From assembly GCF_000377505.1 (NCBI RefSeq), contig NZ_KB898191.1, forward strand, positions 310,001-374,000: a stretch of 64,000 nucleotides of DNA, given 5' to 3'. Both the position numbers and the translations under genes were made by a program. Source of the stretch: Paenibacillus massiliensis 2301065 = DSM 16942. GTDB taxonomy: Bacteria; Bacillota; Bacilli; Paenibacillales; Paenibacillaceae. The notes under the pieces were generated by a model. It was not told the DNA's origin. It searched no databases and saw only the letters and a list, made by a program, of their open reading frames with translations. Shown piece by piece: positions 47,046 to 56,032 of this stretch (position 1 is its first letter; every line of letters starts with the position of its first letter).

Positions 47046-47375
47046 ATGAGTACATTTCTAACCAAAGCTATTCTGGATTTCTTCATTGCATTTGGCATTG
47101 TGCTGGGCGGGGCTATGCTGGGAGGAGTCGGAGCCGTGATCGCCTTGCAGCCACCTACGCAAACGATGCTGGATATCGCAGGCAAAATTAAAATTTGGGC
47201 GCTTGCCGCGGCCGTGGGCGGAACCATTGACCCCATGAGGGTCATTGAGAGCAATGTGCTGGATGGCAATCTTTCACCAGCCATCAAGCAGATTCTATAT
47301 CTGATCTTTGCTTTCTTGGGGGCACACATGGGGACGGAGCTGGTCAAATGGGTATGTAACGGGGGACGTAGCTAG
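47046..47375 (+). CDS. ytrH: Sporulation membrane protein YtrH
   Basis: YtrH-family protein of 109 residues with about three membrane helices (near 8-34, 45-62 and 85-105), and GGVGAVIALQPPTQTMLD and AVGGTIDPMRV. In B. subtilis ytrH and ytrI are mother-cell sporulation genes that help resistance. I favour the ATG at 47046 (GGAGGG 6-7 nt upstream); the ATG at 47043 is possible. Operon with ytrI, divergent from dnaE as in Bacillus. Confidence 0.85.
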   Translation: MSTFLTKAILDFFIAFGIVLGGAMLGGVGAVIALQPPTQTMLDIAGKIKIWALAAAVGGTIDPMRVIESNVLDGNLSPAIKQILYLIFAFLGAHMGTELVKWVCNGGRS

Positions 47376-47378
47376 CAT

Positions 47379-47846
47379 ATGAGGAGCTTCTTGAGACAAT
47401 CAGGTATTTTCGTGCTTGGCATGGTCGCGGGAAGCATTATATACAATGCGATCTGGCATACCAGCTATAACGCGCTCTGGATGCACAATCAGGATTTGCG
47501 CATTCAGCTGGACCAGGCAGAGGAGGATAATGAGACTCTGCGCAAGCACAGCAACCGACATAGTGTGATTAAAGAGATTAAGGTCCGGGCTGAGCAGACA
47601 AGCGCAGATAAAATCTCGGCGATCGAGGTCAAGGATATACTGCGGCAGATGCATGAGGATCTGGAGGTGCTGCGCGGACGGGATATATTCGAGATTGATA
47701 CAGACAGCAAGATGGTCCGTGTTCTGCTCAACCGCAAAATATATACCGTACGCGAGAAAGAATACTCCATTCAGGTCAAGACGATGCTAGCGGTAGAAGG
47801 CGTGCTGCAAATCTGGGTGGAGATGCGCCCGTATATACGAAGCTAG
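47379..47846 (+). CDS. ytrI: Sporulation protein YtrI
   Basis: YtrI-like protein of 155 residues. One N-terminal membrane helix (about 8-27) precedes a coiled coil (about 35-60, QDLRIQLDQAEEDNETLRK) and an alpha/beta C-terminal domain. It starts 3 bp after ytrH and should act in the same spore envelope process. ATG preceded by GGGGGACG. Confidence 0.8.
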   Translation: MRSFLRQSGIFVLGMVAGSIIYNAIWHTSYNALWMHNQDLRIQLDQAEEDNETLRKHSNRHSVIKEIKVRAEQTSADKISAIEVKDILRQMHEDLEVLRGRDIFEIDTDSKMVRVLLNRKIYTVREKEYSIQVKTMLAVEGVLQIWVEMRPYIRS

Positions 47847-47928
47847 GACATGAACGCATCACATGAGCATAGAGCCACTCCAAGCGGGAAGCCCTGTCAT
47901 TCCTGAAATGAGCTGGCCTGATCTTGCT

Positions 47929-49263
47929 TCACCCATGGTCAATGGAATGCAGGGTCAGCACCGATTTGCAGACGATAAGCTCCTCTCGGAAAATAGAAAT
48001 CTCCAATCTGCAGGTTCGCCTGCTAACCTCCATCACTGATGAGCGAATGACGACAGCATCCTCAATCTGTACCGGACGGATAAAATAGCTACTGATCTGA
48101 TCCAGCACATGGTCATTGCCTGTCAGGTCCTTGGCGACGCGGCAGCCCGCCTGGGTCATAATATTGATCAGCACTCCCTCTGAGATCGTACCCAGATTCG
48201 TGGCCATCTGCGGAATAATGAAGCCGTTGAACATCAGCTCCCCTTCCGGTCCGCGCTCCTCTGCAAGGCCGCTCCAGATCAGATGATCGAACGTCTCTCC
48301 TAGCTGTGGCTGCTTCTGGGCGTCTCGGAGGGCTGTCAGCACCTCCTTGCGAGACACAGACCCAAGCAGCTTGCGATTCCGGTCAATGATCGGCAGGAAA
48401 TGGATGCCCTCCCAGGTCATAATCTGCGCAGCCGAGGCCAGAGAGGTCTGCAGCAAGGCTGTAATCGGGCTACGAAGAATACACTTCTCAATAGACTGAT
48501 TACCCTGTAGATGCTGAATATCCTTTCGTCCCACAATGCCGATGAGACGGTTCCATTCATCCACTACTGTGAAACGCTGTTCTCCGGTTGCTTCAGCCAG
48601 TGCCTCCAGATCGGCAACGGTGCTGTTGATCTTCAGTGTGTGGGGCTTGCCCTTGCGCGAGACAATATCCTCGACCAGCATAATTTTTTTCTTAATCAGG
48701 CGGTCAAATATGGCCCGGTTAATCATAGAGGCTACCGTAAAGGTATCATGACGTGAGGAGATAATCGGCAAATTAAGCTTGTCGGCCAGTTGCTTCACTT
48801 CACGGCTTGTACCAAAGCCCCCTGTAATGAGCACACCAGCTCCCTGTTCTAATGCCAAGGAGTGTGCATTCTCTCGGTTACCGACGATGAGCAGGCTACC
48901 TGGATCAATATAACGTGCCATGGCATCCACTTTCATCGCACCGATGACATACTTGTGAAGCGGCTGGGCCAGACCCTCGCTACCGCCAAGTACATGCCCC
49001 TCAACGATGTTCACCACATCCGCAAAGGTCAGCTGCTCGGAAACTCCACGTGGCCGCTTTTCTACCCGAACCGTTCCGATCCGTTCCTTCGTAATGACAA
49101 TGCCGAGATTCTCGGCTTCCTTTACAGCACGGTAGGCGGTCCCTTCGCTAACAGCCATCTCCTTGGCCAATCTGCGGACCGATATTTTGGTGCCCACCTT
49201 CAGCTGTTCAATATGTCGTAATAGCTGTTCATGCTTCGTGACCGTTTCGTCGAACCCCTGCAC
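47929..49263 (-). CDS. YtoI-like protein: HTH, DRTGG, CBS pair, hot-dog
   Basis: Cytoplasmic protein of 444 residues with four parts: an N-terminal winged HTH (RRLAKEMAVSEGTAYRAVKEAE), a DRTGG domain (about 90-200, GAGVLITGGFGTSREV), two CBS modules (about 195-320), and a C-terminal hot-dog domain (ISEGVLINIMTQAGCRV). This is the layout of B. subtilis YtoI, which lies close to ytrI there too. A nucleotide-sensing regulator is likely. GTG at 49263 has GGGGG 10 nt upstream; a TTG at 49287 is the alternative. Bases 49264-49478 contain a short palindrome (49424-49441) and nothing else clear. Confidence 0.8.
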   Translation of the reverse strand: MQGFDETVTKHEQLLRHIEQLKVGTKISVRRLAKEMAVSEGTAYRAVKEAENLGIVITKERIGTVRVEKRPRGVSEQLTFADVVNIVEGHVLGGSEGLAQPLHKYVIGAMKVDAMARYIDPGSLLIVGNRENAHSLALEQGAGVLITGGFGTSREVKQLADKLNLPIISSRHDTFTVASMINRAIFDRLIKKKIMLVEDIVSRKGKPHTLKINSTVADLEALAEATGEQRFTVVDEWNRLIGIVGRKDIQHLQGNQSIEKCILRSPITALLQTSLASAAQIMTWEGIHFLPIIDRNRKLLGSVSRKEVLTALRDAQKQPQLGETFDHLIWSGLAEERGPEGELMFNGFIIPQMATNLGTISEGVLINIMTQAGCRVAKDLTGNDHVLDQISSYFIRPVQIEDAVVIRSSVMEVSRRTCRLEISIFREELIVCKSVLTLHSIDHG

Positions 49264-49478
49264 AACTGTTACACCCCCTGCGAGCAATCTGTATTAATCT
49301 GTACTCATTATATCATATCCACCTCCATTTCAAAGATAGGTATGTCACCTTCTCAGCTCAGCGTAGGTTCATCAAATAGCCTATCCCCGTATCCTCCCGG
49401 TCAATAGCAAACAAGCCAGCAGAACAAGATACATATCTTGTCCTACCAGCTTGGTACATTAGATTAAGCTTCAGCCCT

Positions 49479-49772
49479 TCAAGAGGACTTGCCTCTAAGA
49501 GCATCCTGCTGCTCCTCATCCCATTTCAGCTGCCATTGCTGCAGCTTGGCCTTGCGCACTCGCTCTAACGCTGCCCGTTTCTCCTCATCCACACCCAGCA
49601 GAAAATGCAGGTTGGCACCGATCACCATCAGCGAGAATAACACCCATACAGCTCCGAATAGCTCTACCAGTCCCATTTCTCCACCAAAAGGAATTCGCGG
49701 CAGTGCGATAATGAGCATCGCTAGAGCAATCAGTAAATATAAGCCATGCTTCCACTTCTTAAAAGACTTCAT
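49479..49772 (-). CDS. Small membrane protein, YtpI-like by position
   Basis: Protein of 97 residues with two membrane helices (about 10-27 and 38-58), a Lys-rich start and a charged C-terminal helix. It lies upstream of the ytoI-like gene, the position of ytpI in B. subtilis, and is of similar size; sequence support alone is weak. Function unknown. Confidence 0.55.
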   Translation of the reverse strand: MKSFKKWKHGLYLLIALAMLIIALPRIPFGGEMGLVELFGAVWVLFSLMVIGANLHFLLGVDEEKRAALERVRKAKLQQWQLKWDEEQQDALRGKSS

Positions 49773-49871
49773 ATCCTAACCTTCCTCCCACCTGAGACTT
49801 AGGAAAGCTGTACTCGCTTCCTACTCTATGTTTCTAGTCTATGAGGAAGTCGGACAAGATATGAGTCAATC

Positions 49872-50216
49872 TTATTGAGAAGTGCCGTACAAATGCTGCA
49901 GGCTTTCCGTAATGATCTTGTTGACATCCTCAATAATGACGCTCAGACGGCGCTCCGCATCAAATAGACGACGGACGTTAAGATTGCTGCTAAGCACCTC
50001 GAAAAGCTTCTCCATGCTCTCAATCTCTTCTTGCTGCGGCATATCTCCACTCATCATCCGCTGCTGCACGTCCATCTGGCGTTGTCTGAACTCGTCCAGC
50101 ATGCGCTTGGCTTCGGGATCTGCATCGACCAGCTTCATCGCTGCCGTAATCTCTTCTACCTCACCGCTCTCCTTGAGAGCCTTTGCCAAATCATGCGCCT
50201 TGTCATAAATACTCAT
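49872..50216 (-). CDS. yheA: YheA-like YlbF/YmcA family protein
   Basis: Helical protein of 114 residues with the YlbF/YmcA fold: YDKAHDLAKALKESGEVE, AKRMLDEFRQRQMDVQQ and a C-terminal IITESLQHLYG close to B. subtilis YheA. Relatives YlbF, YmcA and YaaT affect RNA processing and sporulation; YheA has no set role. In B. subtilis it also lies beside yheC/yheD. It is divergent from the yheC array. Confidence 0.8.
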   Translation of the reverse strand: MSIYDKAHDLAKALKESGEVEEITAAMKLVDADPEAKRMLDEFRQRQMDVQQRMMSGDMPQQEEIESMEKLFEVLSSNLNVRRLFDAERRLSVIIEDVNKIITESLQHLYGTSQ

Positions 50217-50375
50217 TCTTCTTCATCCTCCCTAACATTGTTGAAGCACCATTCAATTTAACGGATTAGGTCAATCACCAAGGTATATATGTCCTCATAT
50301 GATGAACTACATGCAATGTGCTGACGCAGCCCATACAGCCTTAACCTCTAGTTGCTGCCTGGAAGGAGATCCACG

Positions 50376-51746
50376 ATGTCCAGTAAAAAAGTATCGGTTC
50401 AAGTCATCGGATCGGGCCTGCTGCAGGATGACGTTCTTATGATCAGTGATCAACTGCTGAAGCTATGGAAGATTCAGACCGGGCATCCTCTGCAGCTCGT
50501 ATTCGGCTCATTCCGCCAAGAGATCACAGCTATATCTGCACCTGGAATACATGGCATCCGCATGGGGAATGCCCTTGCACATAAGCTGGGTCTGACTTCC
50601 AGCAGTGTCCTGCGCGTCTCCTGCCATACTCCCAGTCGAACCCTGCGCATGGGGCCGCTGATTGGCGTCCTGATTAGCCGGGATTTTCCGGATCAGACGG
50701 ACAGACCATTCGGTACAATCACCCATTTTTGTCGTGAGCTGGCCGGTGCTTGCACTAAACAGGGCGCTTATGTCTACTTCTTCACACCCGATCATATTCG
50801 TTCCCATCCCGGTCACGTTGACGGCTGGGTCTACGATGGGTCTTGGAAAAAAGCGGTTCTGCCTACGGCAGATGTAGTCAACAATCGGCTTACCTCACGC
50901 AAGCTCGAGAACAAACCTAGCGTACAGTATTTCATGAAAGAAGTAAAATTACGGTATGGTTCGACGGTCTTCAACGAGAAATTTCTGGATAAGAATGAGG
51001 TCTTTGACGCCCTGAAGCACAACAAAGAGCTAAGACGCTATCTGCCAGAATCTCACCTGCTGGATAATTACCTTACCTTTAAGAAAATGTGCTCTACCTA
51101 CAGCAGCGTGTTCCTGAAGCCCGTACGAGGTAGTCTTGGCAAAGGCATCATTCGGATCACCAAAAATGTAGACGGCACCTTCACTACACTTACGACATCC
51201 ACCAGTGCACCGAAGAAGCAGGTCTATCCCAGTATCGTAAAAATGTTCTCAGGCATCTCGGGAAAAATGAAAACGACCCGCTATCAGATCCAGCAAGGTC
51301 TTCCGCTCATTGACCACAGCAAACGCCCCGTTGATTTTCGCGCTCTGGTGCAGAAGAACAAGAAGGGCGTCTGGAGTGTCACCTCGATTGTGGCTCGGAT
51401 CGCGGGAGGAAGTCATTTCGTCTCGAATCTGGCACGAGGTGGCTCACTCAGTACCGTTAAGGAGGCCGTCGCCAAGACTTCCTTGTCTTCTTCAGTCAAG
51501 AGCAACGCCTATCAAGCATTGAAGACAGCCGCACTTGCGATTGCATCCGGTGTGGAGCAGTCGATCCCTGCCCATTTTGGTGAATTGGGAATAGACCTTG
51601 CATTGGATACTTCAGGCCATGTCTGGCTAATTGAGGTGAACTCCAAGCCATCCAAGAATGACAACACACCGCTGGGTGACCAGAAAATTCGCCCTTCGGT
51701 CAAAAAAATGATTGATTACTGCTGTTATTTGGCTGAATTGCATTGA
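50376..51746 (+). CDS. YheC/YheD family ATP-grasp protein, copy 1
   Basis: YheC/D-type protein of 456 residues, linked to the spore coat in B. subtilis. An N-terminal beta-rich domain of about 100 residues is followed by LGVLISR-like LIGVLISRD and the ATP-grasp part: VVNNRLTSRKLE, VFLKPVRGSLGKGIIR (ATP-binding Lys), VDFRALVQKNKKG and GELGIDLALDTSGHVWLIEVN with E-x-N-x-K (metal ligands). Ligase activity is inferred from the fold; the substrate is unknown. ATG has GGAAGGAG 7 nt upstream. First gene of a six-gene run in the same direction. Confidence 0.85.
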   Translation: MSSKKVSVQVIGSGLLQDDVLMISDQLLKLWKIQTGHPLQLVFGSFRQEITAISAPGIHGIRMGNALAHKLGLTSSSVLRVSCHTPSRTLRMGPLIGVLISRDFPDQTDRPFGTITHFCRELAGACTKQGAYVYFFTPDHIRSHPGHVDGWVYDGSWKKAVLPTADVVNNRLTSRKLENKPSVQYFMKEVKLRYGSTVFNEKFLDKNEVFDALKHNKELRRYLPESHLLDNYLTFKKMCSTYSSVFLKPVRGSLGKGIIRITKNVDGTFTTLTTSTSAPKKQVYPSIVKMFSGISGKMKTTRYQIQQGLPLIDHSKRPVDFRALVQKNKKGVWSVTSIVARIAGGSHFVSNLARGGSLSTVKEAVAKTSLSSSVKSNAYQALKTAALAIASGVEQSIPAHFGELGIDLALDTSGHVWLIEVNSKPSKNDNTPLGDQKIRPSVKKMIDYCCYLAELH

Positions 51747-51771
51747 CAGCGGTGCAAGGAGGCTGATATCC

Positions 51772-53004
51772 ATGTCCGTACACGCTGAAGCTGCTGCTCC
51801 TCATCGCATACTGGGAGTCATCGTGAACCGAAGAACAGGATCGCCACCCATCGCCGAAGCTGTATTCTGCCGCCGACTTTGCCAATCTGGAAGGCGCTAT
51901 GGACTAACTGTACTCATCTTCACAGCGGATGGCATTGAGCCACAGCACGGCTCGATATCCGGTTACATCTACCGGGACAAAAGGTGGATCAGGAGTCGCA
52001 TAACTCTGCCCGATCTGATCTACGATCGGCAGTCCGGGAGCGAACGACGTGCTTCCAGCCGCCTAGGTCTCCAGCGGTTAGCGGAGCAAGCAGCCCGACC
52101 ACTGCGCTACTGGTCTAGAGGATTACCCGGAAAATGGCATGTGTATAAGAAGCTTGCCACCGATTACCAACTTCGTCCCGTGCTACCCCCTACGCTTCCT
52201 TACTATGGGGGGAGGCTGCTGCGCGACAAGCTCCAGCAACAGCCCAGACTGTTCCTGAAGCCTCAAGCTGGTACTCACGGTAAAGGTGTGCTAGCCGTGG
52301 TGTCCTCCCCGGACGGGAAGTACCTGTCGGTAGCTGGCCGCAACCACCGTAACCAGTCATTCAGCCTTCGTTTCCAGAGCCTGGATACAGCAATCGACTG
52401 GGTAGACGAATATATTGCCGGGCAGCGCTATATTGTGCAGCCCTTCCTTGACCTGAGGGGCCGGGGGGGCAGGCCGTTTGACGTGCGTGCCTTGGTCCAG
52501 AAGAACCTTGCGGGCATCTGGACCCTGACTGGACTTGTGGTCCGGGAAGGTAACAACCCGAAGGGGCTAACCTCCAATCTCCATGGTGGAGGAAGCGCTC
52601 ATCAAGCTCTTGCTTATCTGGAGGAGCTGTTTGGGCAAGAGATGGCAGCGATTCTTGTGCAGAGATTAGAGATGCTTGCACTCAAGCTTCCCAGTCTGAT
52701 TGAGGCGCACTACGGCAGTCTCGGGGAGCTTGGAATTGACTTTGGCGTAGACACCTCTCGCCGCATCTGGCTATTGGAGGTCAATTCAAGGCCTGGCAGA
52801 TCAGCCTTTTTCGGACTAGAGGACCTGACAAGTGCCCGCCAATCCATATATCGCCCCCTGCAATACGCCCGCTATTTAATAGGGAAGCACGATCGACAAG
52901 ACAGGATGACAGCAAGCCATTCACCAGAAGCTCATTTCCAAGTCAACAGCCCAGCTGACCCGGCTGCCGCATTGCCACGCGGGCCCTATAGGCTGTCGGG
53001 ATAG
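51772..53004 (+). CDS. YheC/YheD family ATP-grasp protein, copy 2
   Basis: Copy of 410 residues without the N-terminal beta domain; it starts near ILGVIVNRRTG. ATP-grasp features: LFLKPQAGTHGKGVLAV, FDVRALVQKNLAG, GGGSAHQ and GELGIDFGVDTSRRIWLLEVN. YDRQSGSERRASS stands where other copies have YNRLPSRK, so this loop has diverged. It is richer in Arg and Pro than its neighbours, with a Pro/Ala tail. ATG has AAGGAGG 9 nt upstream; 25 bp separate it from copy 1. Confidence 0.85.
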   Translation: MSVHAEAAAPHRILGVIVNRRTGSPPIAEAVFCRRLCQSGRRYGLTVLIFTADGIEPQHGSISGYIYRDKRWIRSRITLPDLIYDRQSGSERRASSRLGLQRLAEQAARPLRYWSRGLPGKWHVYKKLATDYQLRPVLPPTLPYYGGRLLRDKLQQQPRLFLKPQAGTHGKGVLAVVSSPDGKYLSVAGRNHRNQSFSLRFQSLDTAIDWVDEYIAGQRYIVQPFLDLRGRGGRPFDVRALVQKNLAGIWTLTGLVVREGNNPKGLTSNLHGGGSAHQALAYLEELFGQEMAAILVQRLEMLALKLPSLIEAHYGSLGELGIDFGVDTSRRIWLLEVNSRPGRSAFFGLEDLTSARQSIYRPLQYARYLIGKHDRQDRMTASHSPEAHFQVNSPADPAAALPRGPYRLSG

Positions 53005-53016
53005 GAGGATAAATAG

Positions 53017-54390
53017 ATGAGTTTGACCCATTGTAATGTTCACTTTACGGGACAGCCCGAGAAGGTTGTGTATATTTCGACCAACCTGATGAAGAGCCTC
53101 AACCTTGCAGGTGGCAAACAGATCCATCTGCGGCTTGGCAGAGGCCGAATTCCGGCTGCTGTTCGTACCATTCGGAAGCCCGGCAAGCATCTATACCTGG
53201 CTAATGGCATCCGCAATGCCATTAATATCCCCAAGGCAGGTACTGTCTACCTGCGAAATACACAGAACGGCGTCGTACAGCTCGGGCCACTAATCGGTGT
53301 ACTGTCCGATGGCTCCGGGTCGACAAGCCAGCCCTTCGGCTCGCGAACCGGCTTTATCAGACAGCTGCTGCGAGAGGGGAACAAGCGAGCCTATATATTT
53401 GCCTTTGCACCAAGGGACATTGATTGGAACAAGGAGACCGTGAATGGCTACTTTCTGAGCGATAAAGGAGAGTTCACGCGCAAGAGGGTGCCTCTTCCGG
53501 ATGTCGTCTATAATCGGCTGCCCAGTCGAAAATTCGACTTCTCGCCCTCCACGAACATGCTGCGGGAGCGATTCATTCGCAAGAAAATTCCGTTCTTCAA
53601 CTGGAGCTTCTTCAACAAATCGGATATTTACAGGTTGCTTGAGAATATGCCGTCAGTCAGCAAATATATACCAGAATCTTATATGAATCCGACCAGAGAT
53701 CAGATTGCCCAGGTTCTGCAGCGTCATCAAATGGCTTACTACAAGCCTAGTGCAGGCAGCCTTGGGAAAGGTATCTATAAATTAACCTACACGCCGCAGA
53801 AGGGATATTATCTTCGCTACAGGCGCGGGGGCAGTAATGCACTGCTGCGCTTCTCTTCCTTTGACAAATTGATGCGAATGCTTCAGGCCAGACTGGGTCA
53901 ATCCATGCGAGGCTATGTCGTTCAGCAGGGAATCCATTTGATTGAGCTGGATGAGTGTCCGATTGACTTCCGATTCCACATGCACAAGAACGGCTCCAAT
54001 CAATGGGTGGTCGTCGGCATTGGCGCCAAGAAGGCTGGAAAAGGTAGTGTAACGACGCATATCAAAAATGGCGGCTCACTTCTAACCCCTGAACGGGCGC
54101 TCAGTCGCAGCTTCGGGTCTCGTTCAGGCGAAGTACTTCAGAATATGAAGCGGATTGCGGTTATCCTTGCACAGGCAATTGAGTCCCAGCATAAGCATCT
54201 ACTTGGAGAAATCGGATTTGACCTGGGCATTGACCACAACGAGCAGGTCTGGATGTTCGAGGCTAATGCCAAGCCAGGCCGCTCGATCTTCCACCATCCC
54301 TCGCTGCGCTCTGAAGGAAAAGCATCCATTGACCACATTCTGGATCATTGCCTTTACCTGAGTAAGTTCCAGGGGAGGGAGGACGCGTGA
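53017..54390 (+). CDS. YheC/YheD family ATP-grasp protein, copy 3
   Basis: Copy of 457 residues with the N-terminal beta domain, as in copy 1. Motifs: VVYNRLPSRKFDFSPS, MAYYKPSAGSLGKGIYKL, IDFRFHMHKNGSNQW (variant of the FRALVQKN loop, with Met-His for Val-Gln), KNGGSLLTPE, and GEIGFDLGIDHNEQVWMFEAN. AGGAGG lies 8 nt before the ATG. Its stop overlaps the start of copy 4 (GTGA). Confidence 0.85.
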   Translation: MSLTHCNVHFTGQPEKVVYISTNLMKSLNLAGGKQIHLRLGRGRIPAAVRTIRKPGKHLYLANGIRNAINIPKAGTVYLRNTQNGVVQLGPLIGVLSDGSGSTSQPFGSRTGFIRQLLREGNKRAYIFAFAPRDIDWNKETVNGYFLSDKGEFTRKRVPLPDVVYNRLPSRKFDFSPSTNMLRERFIRKKIPFFNWSFFNKSDIYRLLENMPSVSKYIPESYMNPTRDQIAQVLQRHQMAYYKPSAGSLGKGIYKLTYTPQKGYYLRYRRGGSNALLRFSSFDKLMRMLQARLGQSMRGYVVQQGIHLIELDECPIDFRFHMHKNGSNQWVVVGIGAKKAGKGSVTTHIKNGGSLLTPERALSRSFGSRSGEVLQNMKRIAVILAQAIESQHKHLLGEIGFDLGIDHNEQVWMFEANAKPGRSIFHHPSLRSEGKASIDHILDHCLYLSKFQGREDA

Positions 54391-55502
54391 ACATTCGCAT
54401 GGAGGAGAGGCTAGTCTTCGCTATTCTGACCGTTCGAGGCACCGGTAAAAAATTGAAGGGAAATCTGGATAACTTTCAGGATATATGGGAGAAAGGAACA
54501 TCCTTGGGGAATCTGGTGTATATCGTAACAGCCAAGGATCTGGTACTGTCCGGTGGTACTGTCCGCGGATATACCTTCAACGAGAGTAAGGGGACGTGGG
54601 AGCCTGGTCGCTTCCCTCTCCCCCATGTCGTCTATAATCGCATTCCTAATCGTAGCCAAGAGAGCAGACCTTCTGTACGACGCAAGCTAAGAGAATTGGG
54701 TAAACGAAAAGATATTGCCATGTATAACCCCAGCTTCTTCAACAAGTGGAACCTATTTCAGTGGCTTAAATCCTCCAAAAATACTCGCAAATTCATACCA
54801 GCTACCCGGAAGCTGAATAATGCGAGCGGTCTGGAGGAAATGCTGCAGGAATTTCCCTTTCTGTATCTCAAGCCGGAAAGCGGCAAGGCCGGCAAAGGTA
54901 TCATGCTGTTGAAGTATAACAAGGAGCAATTGCTGCCCTATCGGCTGAAGATCCAATCTACTCGGAAGAGCACAACGTACAAGACTGGAAATCTCCAAAA
55001 GCTCTGGGCGAGGATTCGCAAGGAGACAGGTAGCACACCATATATTTTCCAGCAAGGAATTGAGCTTACACTCTATCGCAAGCGTCCGTTCGATCTACGT
55101 GTGCTGGTCCAGAAGAATGAGCGTGGTCACTGGAGCGTCACCGGAATCGGTGCTCGACTGGCAGGGGCACGAAGCATTACCACTCATGTCCCGCGCGGAG
55201 GAAGCGTAGAGAATCCAGAGACGCTGTTGTCCAGACTCTTTGGCTCCGACATGAGCAACACACTGCTGCAGCGCGTCTACAGTTCCGCCACACAGATTGC
55301 ACGTCAGGTTGAGATTGGAGCAGGCGCAAGCCTTGGGGAGATGTCCATGGACCTTGGCGTCGATGGGTCAGGGAACTTGTGGTTCTTCGAGGCCAATGCG
55401 AAGCCCATGAAATTCGATGAGTCGGACATCCGCCGTAAATCGTTGGAGCGCATCTTCGAATACAGCTCATATCTGGCCAATCAGCTCAAAACAGGCGGTT
55501 AG
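54387..55502 (+). CDS. YheC/YheD family ATP-grasp protein, copy 4
   Basis: Copy of 371 residues, short form. Motifs: VVYNRIPNRSQESRPS, LYLKPESGKAGKGIMLL, FDLRVLVQKNERGHW, PRGGSVENPE and GEMSMDLGVDGSGNLWFFEAN. GTG start, 4-bp overlap with copy 3, GGGAGGG upstream. Very basic overall. Confidence 0.85.
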   Translation: MNIRMEERLVFAILTVRGTGKKLKGNLDNFQDIWEKGTSLGNLVYIVTAKDLVLSGGTVRGYTFNESKGTWEPGRFPLPHVVYNRIPNRSQESRPSVRRKLRELGKRKDIAMYNPSFFNKWNLFQWLKSSKNTRKFIPATRKLNNASGLEEMLQEFPFLYLKPESGKAGKGIMLLKYNKEQLLPYRLKIQSTRKSTTYKTGNLQKLWARIRKETGSTPYIFQQGIELTLYRKRPFDLRVLVQKNERGHWSVTGIGARLAGARSITTHVPRGGSVENPETLLSRLFGSDMSNTLLQRVYSSATQIARQVEIGAGASLGEMSMDLGVDGSGNLWFFEANAKPMKFDESDIRRKSLERIFEYSSYLANQLKTGG

Positions 55503-55513
55503 GAGGTGACAAC

Positions 55514-56032
55514 TTGACGCACATTGCGACCATGGAGGAATACTCGACAGACAATTGGATTATACAACGACGAAGTCTTTTACAATTCGCCCGAAGATGC
55601 GGGGGCCTGCGGATCAGCAGAGAGCTGCTGCGACCGCTAGCTACCTTGTCGACAGAACAACTGAACGAGGAAGGAGCCTCCCTCTTGTATGCCTATGTGC
55701 GTACAGAGCAGGGACCTCAAATAGCCGGCTTTTGTCTGGCTGTAGGGTTCGGTCATGAGCTATGCATGGTTGTCATCAGACCGCTATACCGTGGCCGTGG
55801 ACTAGGAAGACGCTTGTTGCAGGAGCAGCTGTCACGGCTTGAATATCTGGTCTGTACCGTGGATCATGATCACACCGCTGCTAAAAAAATGTGCTATCAT
55901 GCTGGACTTACTGCTACAGGTATTACTAGTCGTCCAGGAGGTAAGACCGTAATCGTGTATGAAGGGAAGCTGGATCAAGCTGAACGCCCTCCCTTCAAGG
56001 AAGGGGCATTACCATGGCTGAAGCTGTCCTAG
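55514..56032 (+). CDS. GNAT family N-acetyltransferase
   Basis: Acyltransferase of 172 residues. The acetyl-CoA motif is IRPLYRGRGLGRRLLQEQL (R-G-x-G), with VDHDHTAAKKMCYHAGL as the C-terminal strand-helix. TTG start with a complete AGGAGGTGA site, spacing short. It is embedded in the YheC/D array and overlaps copy 5 by 19 bp, so it may acetylate a product or protein of the same process. Confidence 0.8.
   Translation: MTHIATMEEYSTDNWIIQRRSLLQFARRCGGLRISRELLRPLATLSTEQLNEEGASLLYAYVRTEQGPQIAGFCLAVGFGHELCMVVIRPLYRGRGLGRRLLQEQLSRLEYLVCTVDHDHTAAKKMCYHAGLTATGITSRPGGKTVIVYEGKLDQAERPPFKEGALPWLKLS

Noticed and set aside
49424..49441. Palindrome ACAAGAT-n4-ATCTTGT as a terminator
   Set aside because: Perfect inverted repeat but AT-rich and without a U-run; too weak to call.
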